Part shown: in pieces, positions 22,951 to 39,275 of the stretch
Numbering within the stretch: the first letter of the stretch is position 1
How the letters are laid out: every line of letters starts with the position of its first letter
NCBI RefSeq assembly: GCF_026213295.1
Contig: NC_079414.1
Span: 1,754,130 to 1,818,129, forward strand
DNA length: 64,000 nt
Direction: 5' to 3'
From: Gadus chalcogrammus
Taxonomy: Eukaryota > Chordata > Actinopteri > Gadiformes > Gadidae
Made by a program: the position numbers and the translations under genes
Notes under the pieces: model-generated
Told to the model about the DNA's origin: nothing
Seen by the model: only the letters and a program-made list of their open reading frames with translations
Databases searched by the model: none

Positions 22951-23394
22951 TTTTGTACTTCTGGCTAATTCAATGATTAGAAATACCTTCCTTGAAATAA
23001 GTGAAAGCCAAAAGATTTTTAGCTTTTAGTTTCGCTGTATCATCAGCGGTGGTCAGCGGCAGCCTCCATACACACGGTCTGACCAGTGAGACCTTTGCAT
23101 CCCAACAGCTCCCATCATGGTTGCCTAGCAACAAATCTATGAAGCACTAACTCTGGGTTGGAAATGATGGAACAAAGAAATGCAATGTCCTGCGATATAC
23201 CAGCTGACCGCCATGCCAACGAGCCGCCTCCACGGAAACCGGGACCACCTTTTATCAAATCTCATTTAAAAGTTAGTTTATTTTGAGATGTTTCAGGATT
23301 TTTGTGCATAAAATCAGTTCTAAAACTCACATAAAAGAGAAAGTGCATACACAGCGATGGTGAAAATCGGCCCAGAGGACTATTGACGGGTCTC

Positions 23395-23530
23395 AGTCTG
23401 GAAGCTCTCTGCTCATCACCAATGGGCGCAGACCCACGCGTCTCTGGACGCAATTGGACAGACCATCAATCAATCAAAGCAACGAAGGGACATGCCAGTG
23501 GCAGCCATCTTGGCTGTTTATGCCTCAGTT
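23395..23530. repeat. Dispersed repeat, copy 2
   Basis: Same orientation as 16600-16760. Shares TGGACGCAATTGGACAGACC and CAATCAAAGCAA. Confidence 0.5.
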
Positions 23531-25199
<1,669 letters not shown>

Positions 25200-25361
25200 C
25201 AGGCCTGTCGCAATACACACACTGCACACACACACTTCACATCAAGACAAAGGCAGCGACACATACACGGAAGCGTACACACACGCGCAAACACACACAC
25301 ACACCCGCACACACAGAACGTCAAGACGAAGGCAGCCACACACTCACCCAGGTAGGACGTT
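25200..25361. repeat. Left remnant of a minisatellite split by the nested transposons
   Basis: Contains GGCAGCCACACACTCACCCA followed by GGTAGGACGTT, matching units of the array at 30213-30640. The array is interrupted exactly at the GGGCCC end of the outer element. Confidence 0.6.
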
Positions 25362-26130
25362 GGGCCCTATTTTAATGGTCAAGGGCGCACTCACACTAGG
25401 CGATCTGTACCGTGCCCATTTCCGTTTCACACCTGTACCGTGCTCAAGTCTCGATCGTTTGGCTAGTGTGAGCACACCAACCGTATTCAAGTACAGTTCA
25501 ATTCCATGGCCTGAGCATATTTGGGAGAGATGTGCTCAGGCCATGGTACAGATGGTAATGAGCCACACGCACGGCTACGCAACCTGACCTGGATGACATA
25601 TAGTCCATGCAATCCTTCTTTCCCATTAAACACGTTCACGTTGGTGCGATAGTGAAGTTGAGTAGTGATGGATTCAATGATTATTTCCTTGATTCAGTTT
25701 GTGCAGGTCAGTTCGCCAAGAAGAGTCGTTCAGATCGTCAAATTGTTAATTTGTTCGTTCAGTCGAGTTTCCGGTAGCGGTGAATCGAATCATGGAATGC
25801 ACGGTTCAGTCAGTCAGACTCAGCTCCTCCCTCGTTCTCATTCTCAAACGATCGTGTAAGTCGGTCATCAATCAATATTAAGAGTTTAACCAAACGCAGC
25901 GGGATGGGGGGGGTGTAGTTGATTATTGGATGTTTAACATATCAGCAAGATAATATATTTGATTTAGCAATGATGGTGGGGGTCCCGGGTGGAGAACGAA
26001 CCATGAAAGAATGAGACAGATTGACGAGACATTCAAATATTTAATCTGGCATGAGACAGGGAGTACAAAGGCAGCATGCATCTATCATTTCACTGATATT
26101 GAATCGGATTATCATATGCTTGCTCTCTAA

Positions 26131-28231
26131 AGGTGCGTTCACACCAAACGTGAAGGGGCGACACGACTCCATACAAAGTCAACGTAGAGACGTGAATCGG
26201 GCGAATTAGAAAAGGTTTTTATTTGTCGCGCGATACTTTCGCCCAGCACGGGCGAGCGCATTCACGAGGATTTGCAAAGCGACAAATTCGCTCGAGTTGA
26301 AATATTTCAACTTTGCCGCGACATTCACATGATGACAGCCAATCAGCGTTTAACAGCGTGGCCACTGAGTGACATGCGTAATGTAACAGCCAGTCAGCGT
26401 TCAACCGGCCAACCGTTCCCTGCACTGCAGTCCAGGGAATAATAGTATATTATATAATATAATATTGCCTCCCTGGTAAAGTCTACTCCAAGGTGCTGGA
26501 AAGGAGGGTTCGGCCGATCGTCAAACCTCAGATTGAAGAGGAACAATGCGGTTTTCGCCCCGGCCGTGGAACTATGGACCAGCTCTTCACTCTCGCAAGG
26601 ATCCTGGAGGGGGCCTGGGAGTATGCCCATCCGGTCTACATGTGTTTTGTGGATCTGGAGAAGGCGTATGACCGGGTCCCCCGGGAGAAACTGTGGGAGG
26701 TGCTGCGGGAGTATGGGGTAAGGGGGTCTCTCCTCAGGGCCATCCAATCTCTGTACTCCCAAAGCGAGAGCTGTGTTCGCGTCCTCGGCAGCCAGTCAGT
26801 TTCGTTCTCAGTGGGTGCTGGTCTCCGCCAGGGCTGCGCCTTGTCACCAATCCTGTTTGTGATATACATGGACAGGATATCGAGGCGTAGTCGTGGTGGG
26901 GAGGGGTTGCAGTTCGGTGGTCTGAGGATCTCGTCACTGCTTTTTGCAGATGATGTGGTCCTCATTGGATCATCGGCCTGTGACCTTCAGCACTCACTGG
27001 ATCGGCTGGCGGCCGAGTGTGAAGCGGCTGGGATGAGGATCAGCACTGCTAAATCTGAGGTCATGACTCTTAGCAGGAAACCGGTGGATTGCTTACTCCG
27101 GGTAGGAAATGAGTCCTTAGCCCAAGTGAAGGAGTTCAAGTACCTCGGGGTCTTGTTCGCGAGTGAGGGTACTATGGAACGTGAAATTGGCCGGAGAATC
27201 GGAGCAGAGGGGGCGGTATTGCGTTCGCTTTACCGCACCGTTGTTACGAAAAGAGAGCTGAGCCGCAAGGCAAAGCTCTCGATCTACCGGTCGATCTTCG
27301 TTCCTATCCTCACCTATGGTCATGAGGGTTGGGTGATGACCGAAAGGACGAGATCGCGGGTACAAGCGGCCGAGATGAGTTTTCTCAGAAGGGTGGCTGG
27401 CGTCTCCCTTAGGGATAGGGTGAGAAGCTCGGAGCAGAGGGGGCGGTATTGCGTTCGCTTTACCGCGAGGAACTCGGATTAGAGCCGCTGCTCCTTTACT
27501 TAGAAAGGAGTCAGCTGAGGTGGTTCGGGCATCTGGCAAGGATGCCCACTGGGCGCCTCCCTTGGGAGGTGTTTCAGGCACGTCCAGTGGGGAGGAGACC
27601 TCGGGGAAGACCCAGGACTAGGTGGAGAGATTATATCTCAACACTGGCCTGGGAACGCCTCGGGATCCCCCCGTCAGAGCTGGTCAATGTGGCCCGGGAA
27701 AGGGAAGTCTGGGGCCCCCTGCTTGAGCTGCTCCCCCCGCAACCCGACCCCGGATAAGCGGATGACGATGAGATGAGATGAGATAATATAATTGTATATA
27801 TAATATCAAGGCGAAAAGCTCTGTGCGCCTCTGGATGGCCGTAGCGCGGGGAGCTCTTGTAGAGATTGGGCTTTGCGGGGATTGTTTGCCGGCGTTGCTA
27901 TGGTAACCGGTCTTTTGTGTTCCAACGGTTTATTAGGTAGGCTTATCTAATAAATCTAAGTCTAATCAACATTCACTGCCTCTTCATTACAATATTATAA
28001 ATAGACTGCGTGGGGTTCTCCGACATCTCTCCCTCTTCCACAACAGGATAAAGACATGCAATGGTGGCTATCTTGGCCATGGTTGAGAATGAATTGGCAT
28101 GAAGCACCATTGGCGGTTAAAAGACGTGGTGCGACAAATTCTGCTGACAAAAATTGCACAGCGACAGATTACGATTTGATGGGCGACAACGCGAACGGGC
28201 GACAAATGTGTATTTTGGTGTGAACGCAGCT
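26131..28231. mobile_element. PIF/Harbinger-like MITE (TAA duplication)
   Basis: Left end AGGTGCGTTCACACCAAACG, right end TTTTGGTGTGAACGCAGCT, flanked by TAA on both sides (26128-26130 and 28232-28234). Subterminal GGGCGACA/TGTCGCCC words recur. It carries the RTE LINE insertion at 26466-27781. Confidence 0.65.
26466..27781 (+). pseudogene. 5'-truncated RTE-clade LINE (Rex3/Expander-like), frame broken
   Basis: The plus frame opens with LPGKVYSKVLERRV and contains reverse-transcriptase blocks: CGFRPGRGTMDQLF, CFVDLEKAYDRVPRE, GLRQGCALSPILFVIYMDR, LLFADDVVL (catalytic FADD), RISTAKSEVM and KYLGVLF. The C-terminal part includes SIFVPILTYGHEGW, then, after a frame change, LLLYLERSQLRWFGHLARMP and RPRTRWRDYIS. 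These are typical of teleost RTE elements. The endonuclease half is missing, as expected from 5' truncation on insertion. The frame is lost near 27430, where 38 bp (27429-27466) exactly repeat 27199-27236. The 3' end is a GATG/GATGA-type tail. It sits inside an AT-rich target. Confidence 0.85.
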
Positions 28232-29094
28232 TAAGCCTCTTCCCTCTTCACCACTCACAGTCAGTGAACGAACAGCGAGTCAGCGACTAGTGGGTCTGGG
28301 ATCGTTCGGTTTGTTCGTGCTAATGATTCGTTCATTCAAACTGATTTGGTCGCGAACGACCCATCACTAAAGTTGAGTACTTGATCAAAAATCCCCCGTT
28401 CGTCAAGACGCAGGCTTTCTTGGTTCACTGGAGAAGGCGGGGCTGCGCACAGAGTCTAGACCTCTTTAGAATAATTTGCATGCTCCCGAATGTTTTTATC
28501 TTTTTATGAATGAAGACACCTGGAGGCAAGAATAAGTTCCATCTGAGTGTAGGCTTCAAATGCGATTAACTATTTACAAGTGCAAAAACACCAACATATT
28601 CTTTATTTTGCTGACCACTTGTTGTTTATCCGGACAGAAGCCTCGCAAGGACAGTTCCTCTGTGTCTCTCTCCTAGATCGCACGGTCTTTCAACGCCTTT
28701 GTTTTAAATACGACTGTATCACCTTCTCTCACATGATCAGCACCTCGCAGATTACACTTTCTCTCCAGTTAGAACTGCTTATGATCATATCGCTGCGTTG
28801 TCTCTGTGGTGACAGCTTAGCAACACATCTGAGTCGAACGGCTCCAAATAAGCAACAAAGTCAGTAAAGTGTCAATTGAGTTCTCTGTGTTGTTCTACAA
28901 AGCAGCGGGCGCTTGGTGATGACGTATTACGACGGGATTACTTATGTACAAGAGGCAACCGTACTCAGGCCCAGTTGAGATTGCCTAGTGTGAGCAAAGG
29001 CCAGCACACAGCAGGGGGGGGGGGAGCAATTGCACTTGAGCACAGTACAGTACTCATTCCAGTACAAAAGAAGAGCAAGGTAACATGCCCAAAG

Positions 29095-29697
29095 CCGCAA
29101 AATGTTGCAAAGGGTAGTGCGGACGGCTGAGAGGATCAGCGGATGTGAGCTTCCCTCCATCCAGGAAACCTACAGGGCCCGGTGTGTCAGGAAGGCCCTC
29201 CGAATCATTGGGGACCCCAGCCACCCAAACCAGAAACTGTTGGAGCTGCTGCCGTCAGGGAGGCGGTACCAAAGCCTAAGGGCCAAAACCCAGAGGATGA
29301 CAAACAGTTTTTTCCCCCAAGTAGTCAGACTCCTGGAAAAACACACTACCCCCCAACCATCGACACGCACACCACAACAACAGACTGGTATTTAACCATC
29401 TATTGTATTTGCACAGCATTTATCTATTGCACAATAACCCTACCTGTGGTTGCTATCACTACTACTTGAACACCCTACACTTCACTTTATTACACCGCAT
29501 TACTTTTTATTATTATTGATGCTGCTACTTACTTATTTATTTTTATACTTATTTTATGTATAGATATATATTTAAATTTTTTTGTACTTCGTTTCTTTTC
29601 ATATGGTTTCTTATCTTTATTTATTTTATCTTGTACTGTTGCTGCTATGTGAAGAATTTTACTCTTGTGTACTGTACAATAAAAACAAGATTTTGTT
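29095..29697 (+). pseudogene. LINE 3' end (CR1/L2/Rex1-like)
   Basis: The plus frame contains MLQRVVRTAERISG, LPSIQETYRARCVRKALRII, DPSHPNQKLLELLPSGRRY and NSFFPQVVRLLE, a C-terminal block shared by fish CR1-like LINE ORF2 proteins. It is followed by an AT-rich untranslated region ending near CTGTACAATAAAAACAAG. All upstream coding sequence is missing (5' truncated). It lies within the outer element at 25362-30212. Confidence 0.75.
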
Positions 29698-30212
29698 TTG
29701 GAAGGCTGGAATATAGCCTACTTTGCTCAAATTTATTATTGTTATTATTATTACTTTGACGCATGGCATAGCCTACTACAGTGTTCATTCATGCAGCCGC
29801 TATGGATTTTTTTTTTTCCACAATCCACATCATCATCCTCATAGTATTTCAATTAGGTAAATTGTTTGCATGTTCGTGCTGTGCATAGCTTACTTTTGTG
29901 CTGTGTAAGCTTATGTTGCAGTTCCGACCTGCCGTGGTATGTCAAAATAAGAACACCAACTGCGCTATCCGCTAGTGCACTTAGACCAGGTATTTGTCAG
30001 TCAGTTGTGCAACTGCTTTATCGATCTGTATGATAGAACCAAGCATCATTTGCGCTGGAACACGCCTCTGCTTTTCGCCGACCGGCCTCTCAGAGCAAGT
30101 TTAGTGGCGCAGGTTTGCTGCGGGGGGAAATCGGCTTTGCGCCGGGTGCAAACTAGCAAATATTCATGTGTCAGTGTAGAAAGTCAATTGCGCTGGATGC
30201 AAGATAGGGCCT

Positions 30213-30640
30213 GTTATGTTTTTAAACATAATGGCTCCGCAATATACACACGCGCAGGTACGCACGCTCACGCACCGCAGCGACACTCGCCCAGGTAAGA
30301 CGTTATGTTTTTAAACATAAAGGCCCCGCCATAGACATACACGCAGGTAAGAACACACACGCACGCGCACACACCGCAGCGAAACTCGCCCAGGTAAGAC
30401 ATTATGTTTTTTAACATAACGGCTCCGCCATCGACACATGTGCAGGTAAGAATGCACACACACGCGCACACACCGCAGCGACACTCACCCAGGTAAGACG
30501 TTTTGTTTTTTAACATAGCGACTCCGCCATCGACACACGCGCCCAGGTACAACACACACTCACACACCGCAGCGACACACTTGCCCAGGTAGGACGTTAT
30601 GTTTTTAAACATAACGGCTCTGCCGTCGACAAACTCTCCT
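30213..30640. repeat. Minisatellite, about five units of 88-99 bp
   Basis: Each unit carries GTTATGTTTTTAAACATAA (palindromic ATGTTTTTAAACAT), a GCTCCGCCATCGACACA block, an ACAC/CGCG stretch, CCGCAGCGACACTC and CCCAGGTAAGAC. The same array lies at 25200-25361 on the other side of the transposon stack. Confidence 0.8.
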
Positions 30641-32214
30641 AGATACGATTTTCTGTCTATAGACTGAAGAAATTGCGATAAAAGAAGGGAAAAGACCATT
30701 TCTCACCTCGACAAGCTACGGCAGGTCGTTAATTTGGTCATGTAAAAAACTTTAAATTCAAATGTTGTGCCGACCAGCATATCAACAACAAAGACTTGCA
30801 ATCTCTTAAAGAGACAGCGCCCCTATAACACAGAACGAAAACATGTTAATAACACAGTATGGTGAATTATGTCTATAGTTTCCACACCAAAACTACCCTT
30901 TGTTGCTCAAATGTAATATTACTCTCTTCCTTGAGCATCAATGTCTTGCGATATTGATAGCCCCCCTCCCCCCTGCGGACTGTTTTAGTTGTTTTATTTA
31001 ATTTGTTATGTTTTTTTGTGCATGCTATGTGTGACTGTAGGCTACTGCTGCCTGTCTTGGCCAGAACACTGCAAGAGATGTTAAATCCCCATAATGATTA
31101 TTATTTTCAACTAACCAATAGTAGTCGCCTTGCATTTTAGAATGTCAATGCACTTTTCAGCCCTAAATAACAGTAAAAGCTATTTAATAATTTATTTGCA
31201 TGCATAGTATACTAGACTTTCCATTGAATAATTACCCCAGTTACTACACTTGCCATTAATTGACAAATTTTATAATGTAACCAAATGCTCACAGACTAGC
31301 TGCTTTCAGACACACGTGTAAGTCCTGTTATTCTCCTGATGGGCCGTATGTATCAACAACATATCCTGACATTTGTACCCTGAAAAATTCCTGAATAATA
31401 CTACCCCTGAGGTAGTATTTTCTCTGTAGGAAATGTATATGACCTAATATGTGAATGAGGCGTAGAAAGTTGGTATTTCTCACCACACCTCTGTGGGCGT
31501 GTTGATGACGCTTCTGCATGTCTTTTAGTGGCCACCTAAATGATAATCAGCCTGTTGCCATTTGTTGTCTTCTTTGTTAAAAAATATTTAAATGTTGGCA
31601 CTGCTTTTTATAGCCATTTGTGGTGAATGAATGGTATACGCTGTAACATTATAGGCAAAATATTATTCTATTATGCGCTCAGAAATTTATTGACTGGGTT
31701 TTCCACATTATTGTTATGGGTTTGATCACAACTAGAGGTTGACCGTGCGCAACACGCGCGCGAAACTCTAGTAAAAATAACAAATAAGGACTCTACTGGA
31801 TGAATGTTTGAGTGTTTCCCCGGATGCTTAGAGATGAGGGGATATGGCGCCACTGTGTTGGGGGAGGATGGATGGTAGAAGCAGCCTCACCTGACCTGAG
31901 TCAGAATGATTTGACTCTTGGGCTGGGTGAGGCTGCACATCTGTGTGCATTGACCAATCAATGCACACAGATTAAACCAGCCATCCACACAAACACTCAG
32001 GAGCACTCAGACGTGGAATAAAGAAACACCTGCTCTGCATTATATAATGCTTCAAACTGTTCAATAAAATGTTGAGACCACATAAACCCATTCCTCTAGT
32101 CTGAGGAGCCCAGTAAAGCCCCCTAGGTGGCGTACGGCAGGGAGACCTGCTACACTGGGCCCCCAGCCTGCAGCCTTTCTGACCAGGGAGGGAGACAGAG
32201 GGGCTGCCGAGGAC
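30641..32214. other. No gene recognised
   Basis: AT-rich. Includes a short hairpin ACTAGAG/CTCTAGT at 31733-31770. No exon could be supported. Confidence 0.35.
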
Positions 32215-32415
32215 CACCCTTAACCCTGCACCCTTAACCCATCACCCTTCACCCTTAACCCTTCACCAATCAACCCTTAACCCATCACCCTTCACTCTGC
32301 ACCCATCACCCTTTTACCTTAACCCAGCACCCTTCACCCATAACCTTTCACCCTGCACCCTTAACCCAGCACCCTTTACCCATCACCCTGCGCCCATCAA
32401 CCTTTACCCTTAACT
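32215..32415. repeat. ACCCTTAACCC-type minisatellite
   Basis: Imperfect units such as CACCCTTAACCCATCACCCT. Similar in flavour to, but not, the telomeric CCCTAA. Confidence 0.8.

Positions 32416-34218
<1,803 letters not shown>

Positions 34219-34303
<85 letters not shown>
34219..34303. repeat. (CA)n microsatellite
   Basis: About 85 bp of CA. Confidence 0.95.
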
Positions 34304-34306
<3 letters not shown>

Positions 34307-34887
34307 CATGAAATGTTGACCTTTTAGAAAGCTAACAGTAGCCTGCTAGCTATGGGCTATATATAATCATACACACAGACACACACACACATACACACTT
34401 CAGCTATATATACATAATTATACAATGGGGGGCCTAAATCCAGCGATCTGATTGGTTCATAACTGTTGTATAATGAGCGTATACATAACTGCTATGACGC
34501 CCGATCATTTTGTGAAAGTTTGGATATCACTCCGCGCCTGGAAGTAGAAACAGTTACAAAGTAAAACATATGTTGGATGATGGAGAGGGTGTAAATGTTG
34601 TTACTCCGGGAGTGAGCAAGGCGATGGAGAGTCTAACGAAAGCTTAGGCACACGGCGAATGAACTGCTACATAGGATAAATTCCCGGCGAACCGCTCTAG
34701 CCGAGCCTTCTCTCGGAGGGACGCTAAAGTGTGTTGCATAGCGACCGTCGTGCATTTGGAAGACAGCCAGGAGGGACTACTTTTTTGTATTCTTTAATAA
34801 AACGGCTACTTTGACTTTCTTGGTTTCTTTTTAAATGTAGTGTGTCTATGACTTTCGTTTTGCCATAATAGTAACCGTTGTATAAAA
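34304..34887. other. No gene recognised
   Basis: No supported exon. A candidate element boundary (TTATACAATGGGGGGCC) lies near 34420. Confidence 0.3.
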
Positions 34888-35031
34888 GCAATAGATCACT
34901 TCAGTCAGTGGTATGTGCTCATTATACCACTGTGAAGGGGGTCGCTGGCCCTCCGCTGCGCGTCGGGGCCGGACAACGCCCCTTAACAGTGGTATGAGCA
35001 AATACCACAGCCTGTCGTGATCTATTGCTTA
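34888..35031. mobile_element. Fold-back element with GC-rich core
   Basis: Arms AAGCAATAGATCAC and GTGGTAT...CTCAT...ACCACTGT.AAGGGG are repeated in reverse complement at 34980-35031. The core CCTCCGCTGCGCGTCGGGGC is close to that of the fold-back at 1359-1511. Confidence 0.6.
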
Positions 35032-35249
35032 AATATACATGAGCTGCCTATTTAAAGTTAAAAGACAAGATTACACATACACATGCTAAAAAACACACTC
35101 CCATGCACACGCATCCACACAAAGGCACACAAACACTAGGGCGTAATGGAAGTTGCATTTACATAAGGAACAGCTAATTAGCTGAAAAGGACGACTGCGA
35201 TGCAAAGTTAACCGAGCTGTGAGTCTAAAAAGTTGGTCACATTCCCAAC

Positions 35250-35254
<5 letters not shown>

Positions 35255-35332
<78 letters not shown>

Positions 35333-35340
35333 GTGTGTGT
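35255..35340. repeat. (GT)n microsatellite
   Basis: GT array with a GTATGTAT interruption. Confidence 0.95.
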
Positions 35341-35726
35341 GGGTTTATACCTGTCCTAATAGAGTGAGTGTGTCGTCTGAAACCATATAAATTCTATCTT
35401 AAATGGAAAGAGAAAAGCCATTTGTTTGAAGTCCATTTTGTATCCGTTCGAAAAAGGTGCCTGGTCATTTCGATGCTCGGGTTCTGTATGGAAAGCCTGT
35501 GAAGCAGGAAGTTCTCTCACACATCAGCAGGAAGTGCCCGGACACATAGCTTGGCTTTTGTTTCACATATGTTGACCCAAAGCATGAAGCCACACACTGC
35601 TCACGTATAGGTCATAGTGAGATCCGTCCTAGGGAAGTGTTTCCCCCTCTAATGTTCATAAAAGTTCAATTTGGATCATAATCTTATTTGTATCATACGC
35701 TTAACAGACACCCAAACACAGACACC

Positions 35727-35731
<5 letters not shown>
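35341..35731. other. No gene recognised
   Basis: No supported feature. Confidence 0.35.

Positions 35732-35812
<81 letters not shown>
35732..35812. repeat. (CA)n microsatellite
   Basis: About 80 bp of CA. Confidence 0.95.
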
Positions 35813-36622
<810 letters not shown>

Positions 36623-36624
36623 CC

Positions 36625-36752
36625 TTTGGCTGCGTTCTCTTGGGGTGCACCTCTTGGGGTACGCTCTCTTGGGCGACGCTTTACACCCTCCTGGGGTATG
36701 GTTTCTTGGGGTTCACTTCTTGGGGAGCACCTCTTGGGGTGCACCTCTTGAC
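36625..36752. repeat. TCTTGGGGTGCACC-type minisatellite
   Basis: Imperfect units of about 14-18 bp built on CTCTTGGGGTGCAC. Confidence 0.7.
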
Positions 36753-37018
36753 ATCAGGCATAAGTAGAATCCCTCACTACTTTATACCAATAGTTAGCGG
36801 CAGAAAGAGAGCCCGCGAAAACCCCTCTGAACCAACATTTAGCACAGACGCACATTTTGACACCAAGAACCAGTGTGAGCCAGAACCACTCAGAGCCACA
36901 AGGGTCACCGCCTCTTTTATAGGGGCAGGTCAGCGGGGAGAACTGGGGAGACAAACGCTCCGGCGGGGCGTCTACGGAAACTCAGTAACACACGCACACA
37001 CATGCAAGCACGCACGCA

Positions 37019-38382
37019 CAGGGACGTGCACAGGGGGGTTGCTCAGGTTGCCCGGGAAACTGCCCATGTGCCCTCCTCGACTCACGTTGCCCTTAAAAAA
37101 TGGTCGTACAATGGATGCAGAATTTCCTGTAGACCTAGATAAAAAAAATCAACACTCATTTCATTCAGTAAACGTAGCCTCGTACACTTCCATTCGGGCA
37201 CCGAGAGTGAAAGTCAGTAGGGGGAGGACAAACTCTGTTTACGTAGCTGCAGCGCTGCACGCAACCGTCACTGAGCCTGCATGATATGCCTGCCTAGTGC
37301 CTACACTAGACCCAAGAGATTGTCGCGGTTGTCTTGTAAAAAACGACTGCCTTGACGTTGTCGGAAAGGTGAGGTGAGATGTATAACAAACAAACAATGA
37401 TCATCAAGTTTTATGAAATTAATTGAAATCTTGTGTTGCCACGTAAAGCTTATCCTAAATATCAGACATCTAGCTAGCTTGCAGACAAGCAGCCCGTAAT
37501 CACATGTTTCTAATTTTTTGGTAGGCAAACTACGCTACACGTCTGCTGATAGTTAGTTTCTAACATTTCGTTTTAAGAAGAATGAATGATGGAAGTAATG
37601 CATCACATGAATTATTTTATTCAAAATGGTTAAATGCCTAAATCTTATCACTATTTTGGGTATTGTTTGTAATTGTTAAGTGAAGCCGAAATGCCTGCTG
37701 AAAAGAGGCGGATTCAGGAGAGAGAGACAACTCAAGGAGGCAGCAAAGAGGAGCACATCACTGCAGGGTTGGCTACAAAAAAGCCAATCAGCAAGTGAGA
37801 TAGAGACTTTGTAATGTGATAAAGATGACACTTTGTAGGCTAATGATTAATTAATCAGACTCATATTTTAGCCTACTAATGGCAATTTTTCATACTTACA
37901 TTACATTTAAGATGAGGAGCAGCCACAAGCCTCCAGACACGAGGAGGTTTGTGTCAGGACAGACTGGCAAAACAGGGAAAGGAGAGATGAGCAAGAGGAT
38001 GAGATGAGGGAGAGGAAAACATCAGCTAGGAGGATATTGAGGTATATATATAGGATATAGGATATTGAAGAGTGGGGCAGAATCTACAGATTTAGATTTT
38101 TTGATGAGGTTGGCTACTCCCACAGATCCAGCTCATGTACAGAGCAGCAATCTTAAATACGATCAGACCTTCATCACATTTTCCAATTCAGTCGGGCCTT
38201 GCCGTCCTATGGTAAATTTCCCTAAAAAAAACCAAAATGGGTGATTGAGTGCGGTATTTCAGTGTTTTACTTATTTGTATTAATATATTAATAAAGACCT
38301 GTTATTCTCAGTCCTTCATATGGGGGTGCCCCTTTTTTCAGGTCAGTGCAACTGCCCCTCAAAATTCTTGTGCACGTCCCTG
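37019..38382. mobile_element. hAT-like element (CAGGGACGTGCACA ends)
   Basis: Perfect 14-bp inverted ends CAGGGACGTGCACA and TGTGCACGTCCCTG. The expected 8-bp duplication falls in CA/CG repeats and is imperfect (CGCACGCA versus CACACACA). The interior holds no recognisable transposase; a short frame starting MPAEKRRIQERETTQGG near 37691 is unassigned. Confidence 0.65.
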
Positions 38383-38450
38383 CACACACAAATGAACGCA
38401 GACACATGCACACACATGCCCACACGCCGGCACGCACACACGCACACGCA

Positions 38451-38556
<106 letters not shown>

Positions 38557-38879
38557 GGATAGGCACATATCTGTATGACAGTCAATCGTGGGCCTAATTC
38601 GTTTTTCATCATCAGTGCATCATTGATTGTCACAAACACCAAAATTTACTGCAGTAGTAGGCTAGTTATATACCGCATGTTCAAACTGGCTGCGCCCGAC
38701 CAGCACGAGAGCAACAACAACAACATTATCTCAGCAGTTGACGGACAGGGATCTGTTTCAGCAGGGCAGCACACACGTTCCTGTAGATATCCCGCACCGT
38801 CCCACTAGAAGCTGGTGTCGCCGCACCACATCACGGCGGGCAACAACTTGCCACGCGAGCCAGAACATTTAAATTCACT

Positions 38880-38907
38880 ACGCACGCGCACACGCACACG
38901 CACACGC

Positions 38908-38973
<66 letters not shown>
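38880..38973. repeat. (CGCA)n/(CA)n microsatellite
   Basis: Starts as CGCACA repeats and continues as CA. Confidence 0.9.
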
Positions 38974-38976
<3 letters not shown>

Positions 38977-39275
38977 GACCTGGGGTGCGGAGGGGGAAGG
39001 GGGGGGGCGTTGAAGGCACACTTGGCCCCTGCAGCGCCAACACAGCCTCTGTCTACCGCTCCTCCGTCCGTTATACACACACTCTCCTTCCCGCGGTCAC
39101 ATCCCTGGCCTACACCAGCCCCGCTCATCTTCACACGCAGCCCGCTAGGCAGCACACGCATCCACACAGCCGGGCCGGTCAGCCACCACAGCTTCCAGAG
39201 GTCCCCCCTCCCCCCCACGCTCGCCGCCTGGTGCGTCTCTCTGCCCCGGGGTGGGAGCGCGTGGCGCCGTATTAC

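Larger units (their letters stand above)
25663..28369. mobile_element. hAT element (TAGTGATGG ends) with perfect 8-bp TSD
   Basis: Starts TAGTGATGGATTCAATG and ends GAACGACCCATCACTA, flanked by AAGTTGAG at 25655-25662 and 28370-28377. The interior is rich in GTTCGTTC, GAATCG and CAGTCAG words and resembles 49127-49610. No transposase. The original MITE is about 600 bp; the rest is the later insertion at 26131-28231. Confidence 0.85.
25390..28994. mobile_element. Second-level DNA element (CTCACACTAGGC ends)
   Basis: Inverted ends CTCACACTAGGCGATCT and (reverse complement of the right end) CTCACACTAGGCAATCT. No clear target duplication was found. The interior includes the inverted words GGCCTGAGCAT and ATGTGCTCAGGCC. 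Hosts the hAT at 25663-28369. Confidence 0.5.
25362..30212. mobile_element. Outer hAT/MITE-like element (GGGCCCTATTTTA ends) hosting a nested stack
   Basis: Left end GGGCCCTATTTTAATGGTC, right end CTGGATGCAAGATAGGGCCT; GTT is found just outside on both sides. The right 250 bp contains GTGCACTTAGACCAGGTATT and GGCGCAGGTTTGC words that I associate with an abundant teleost MITE. It is inflated to 4.85 kb by later insertions (25390-28994 and a LINE tail at 29095-29697). Confidence 0.55.

Noticed and set aside
30213..30640. Repeat-spacer look of the ~95-bp array
   Set aside because: The so-called spacers are also conserved between units, so it is a tandem minisatellite and not CRISPR.
31733..31770. 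ACTAGAG...CTCTAGT hairpin as a MITE end
   Set aside because: Only 7-bp arms with a CG-rich loop and no larger element or duplication around it.
32215..32415. Interstitial telomere
   Set aside because: Units are ACCCTTAACCC/CATCACCC mixtures, not consecutive CCCTAA.
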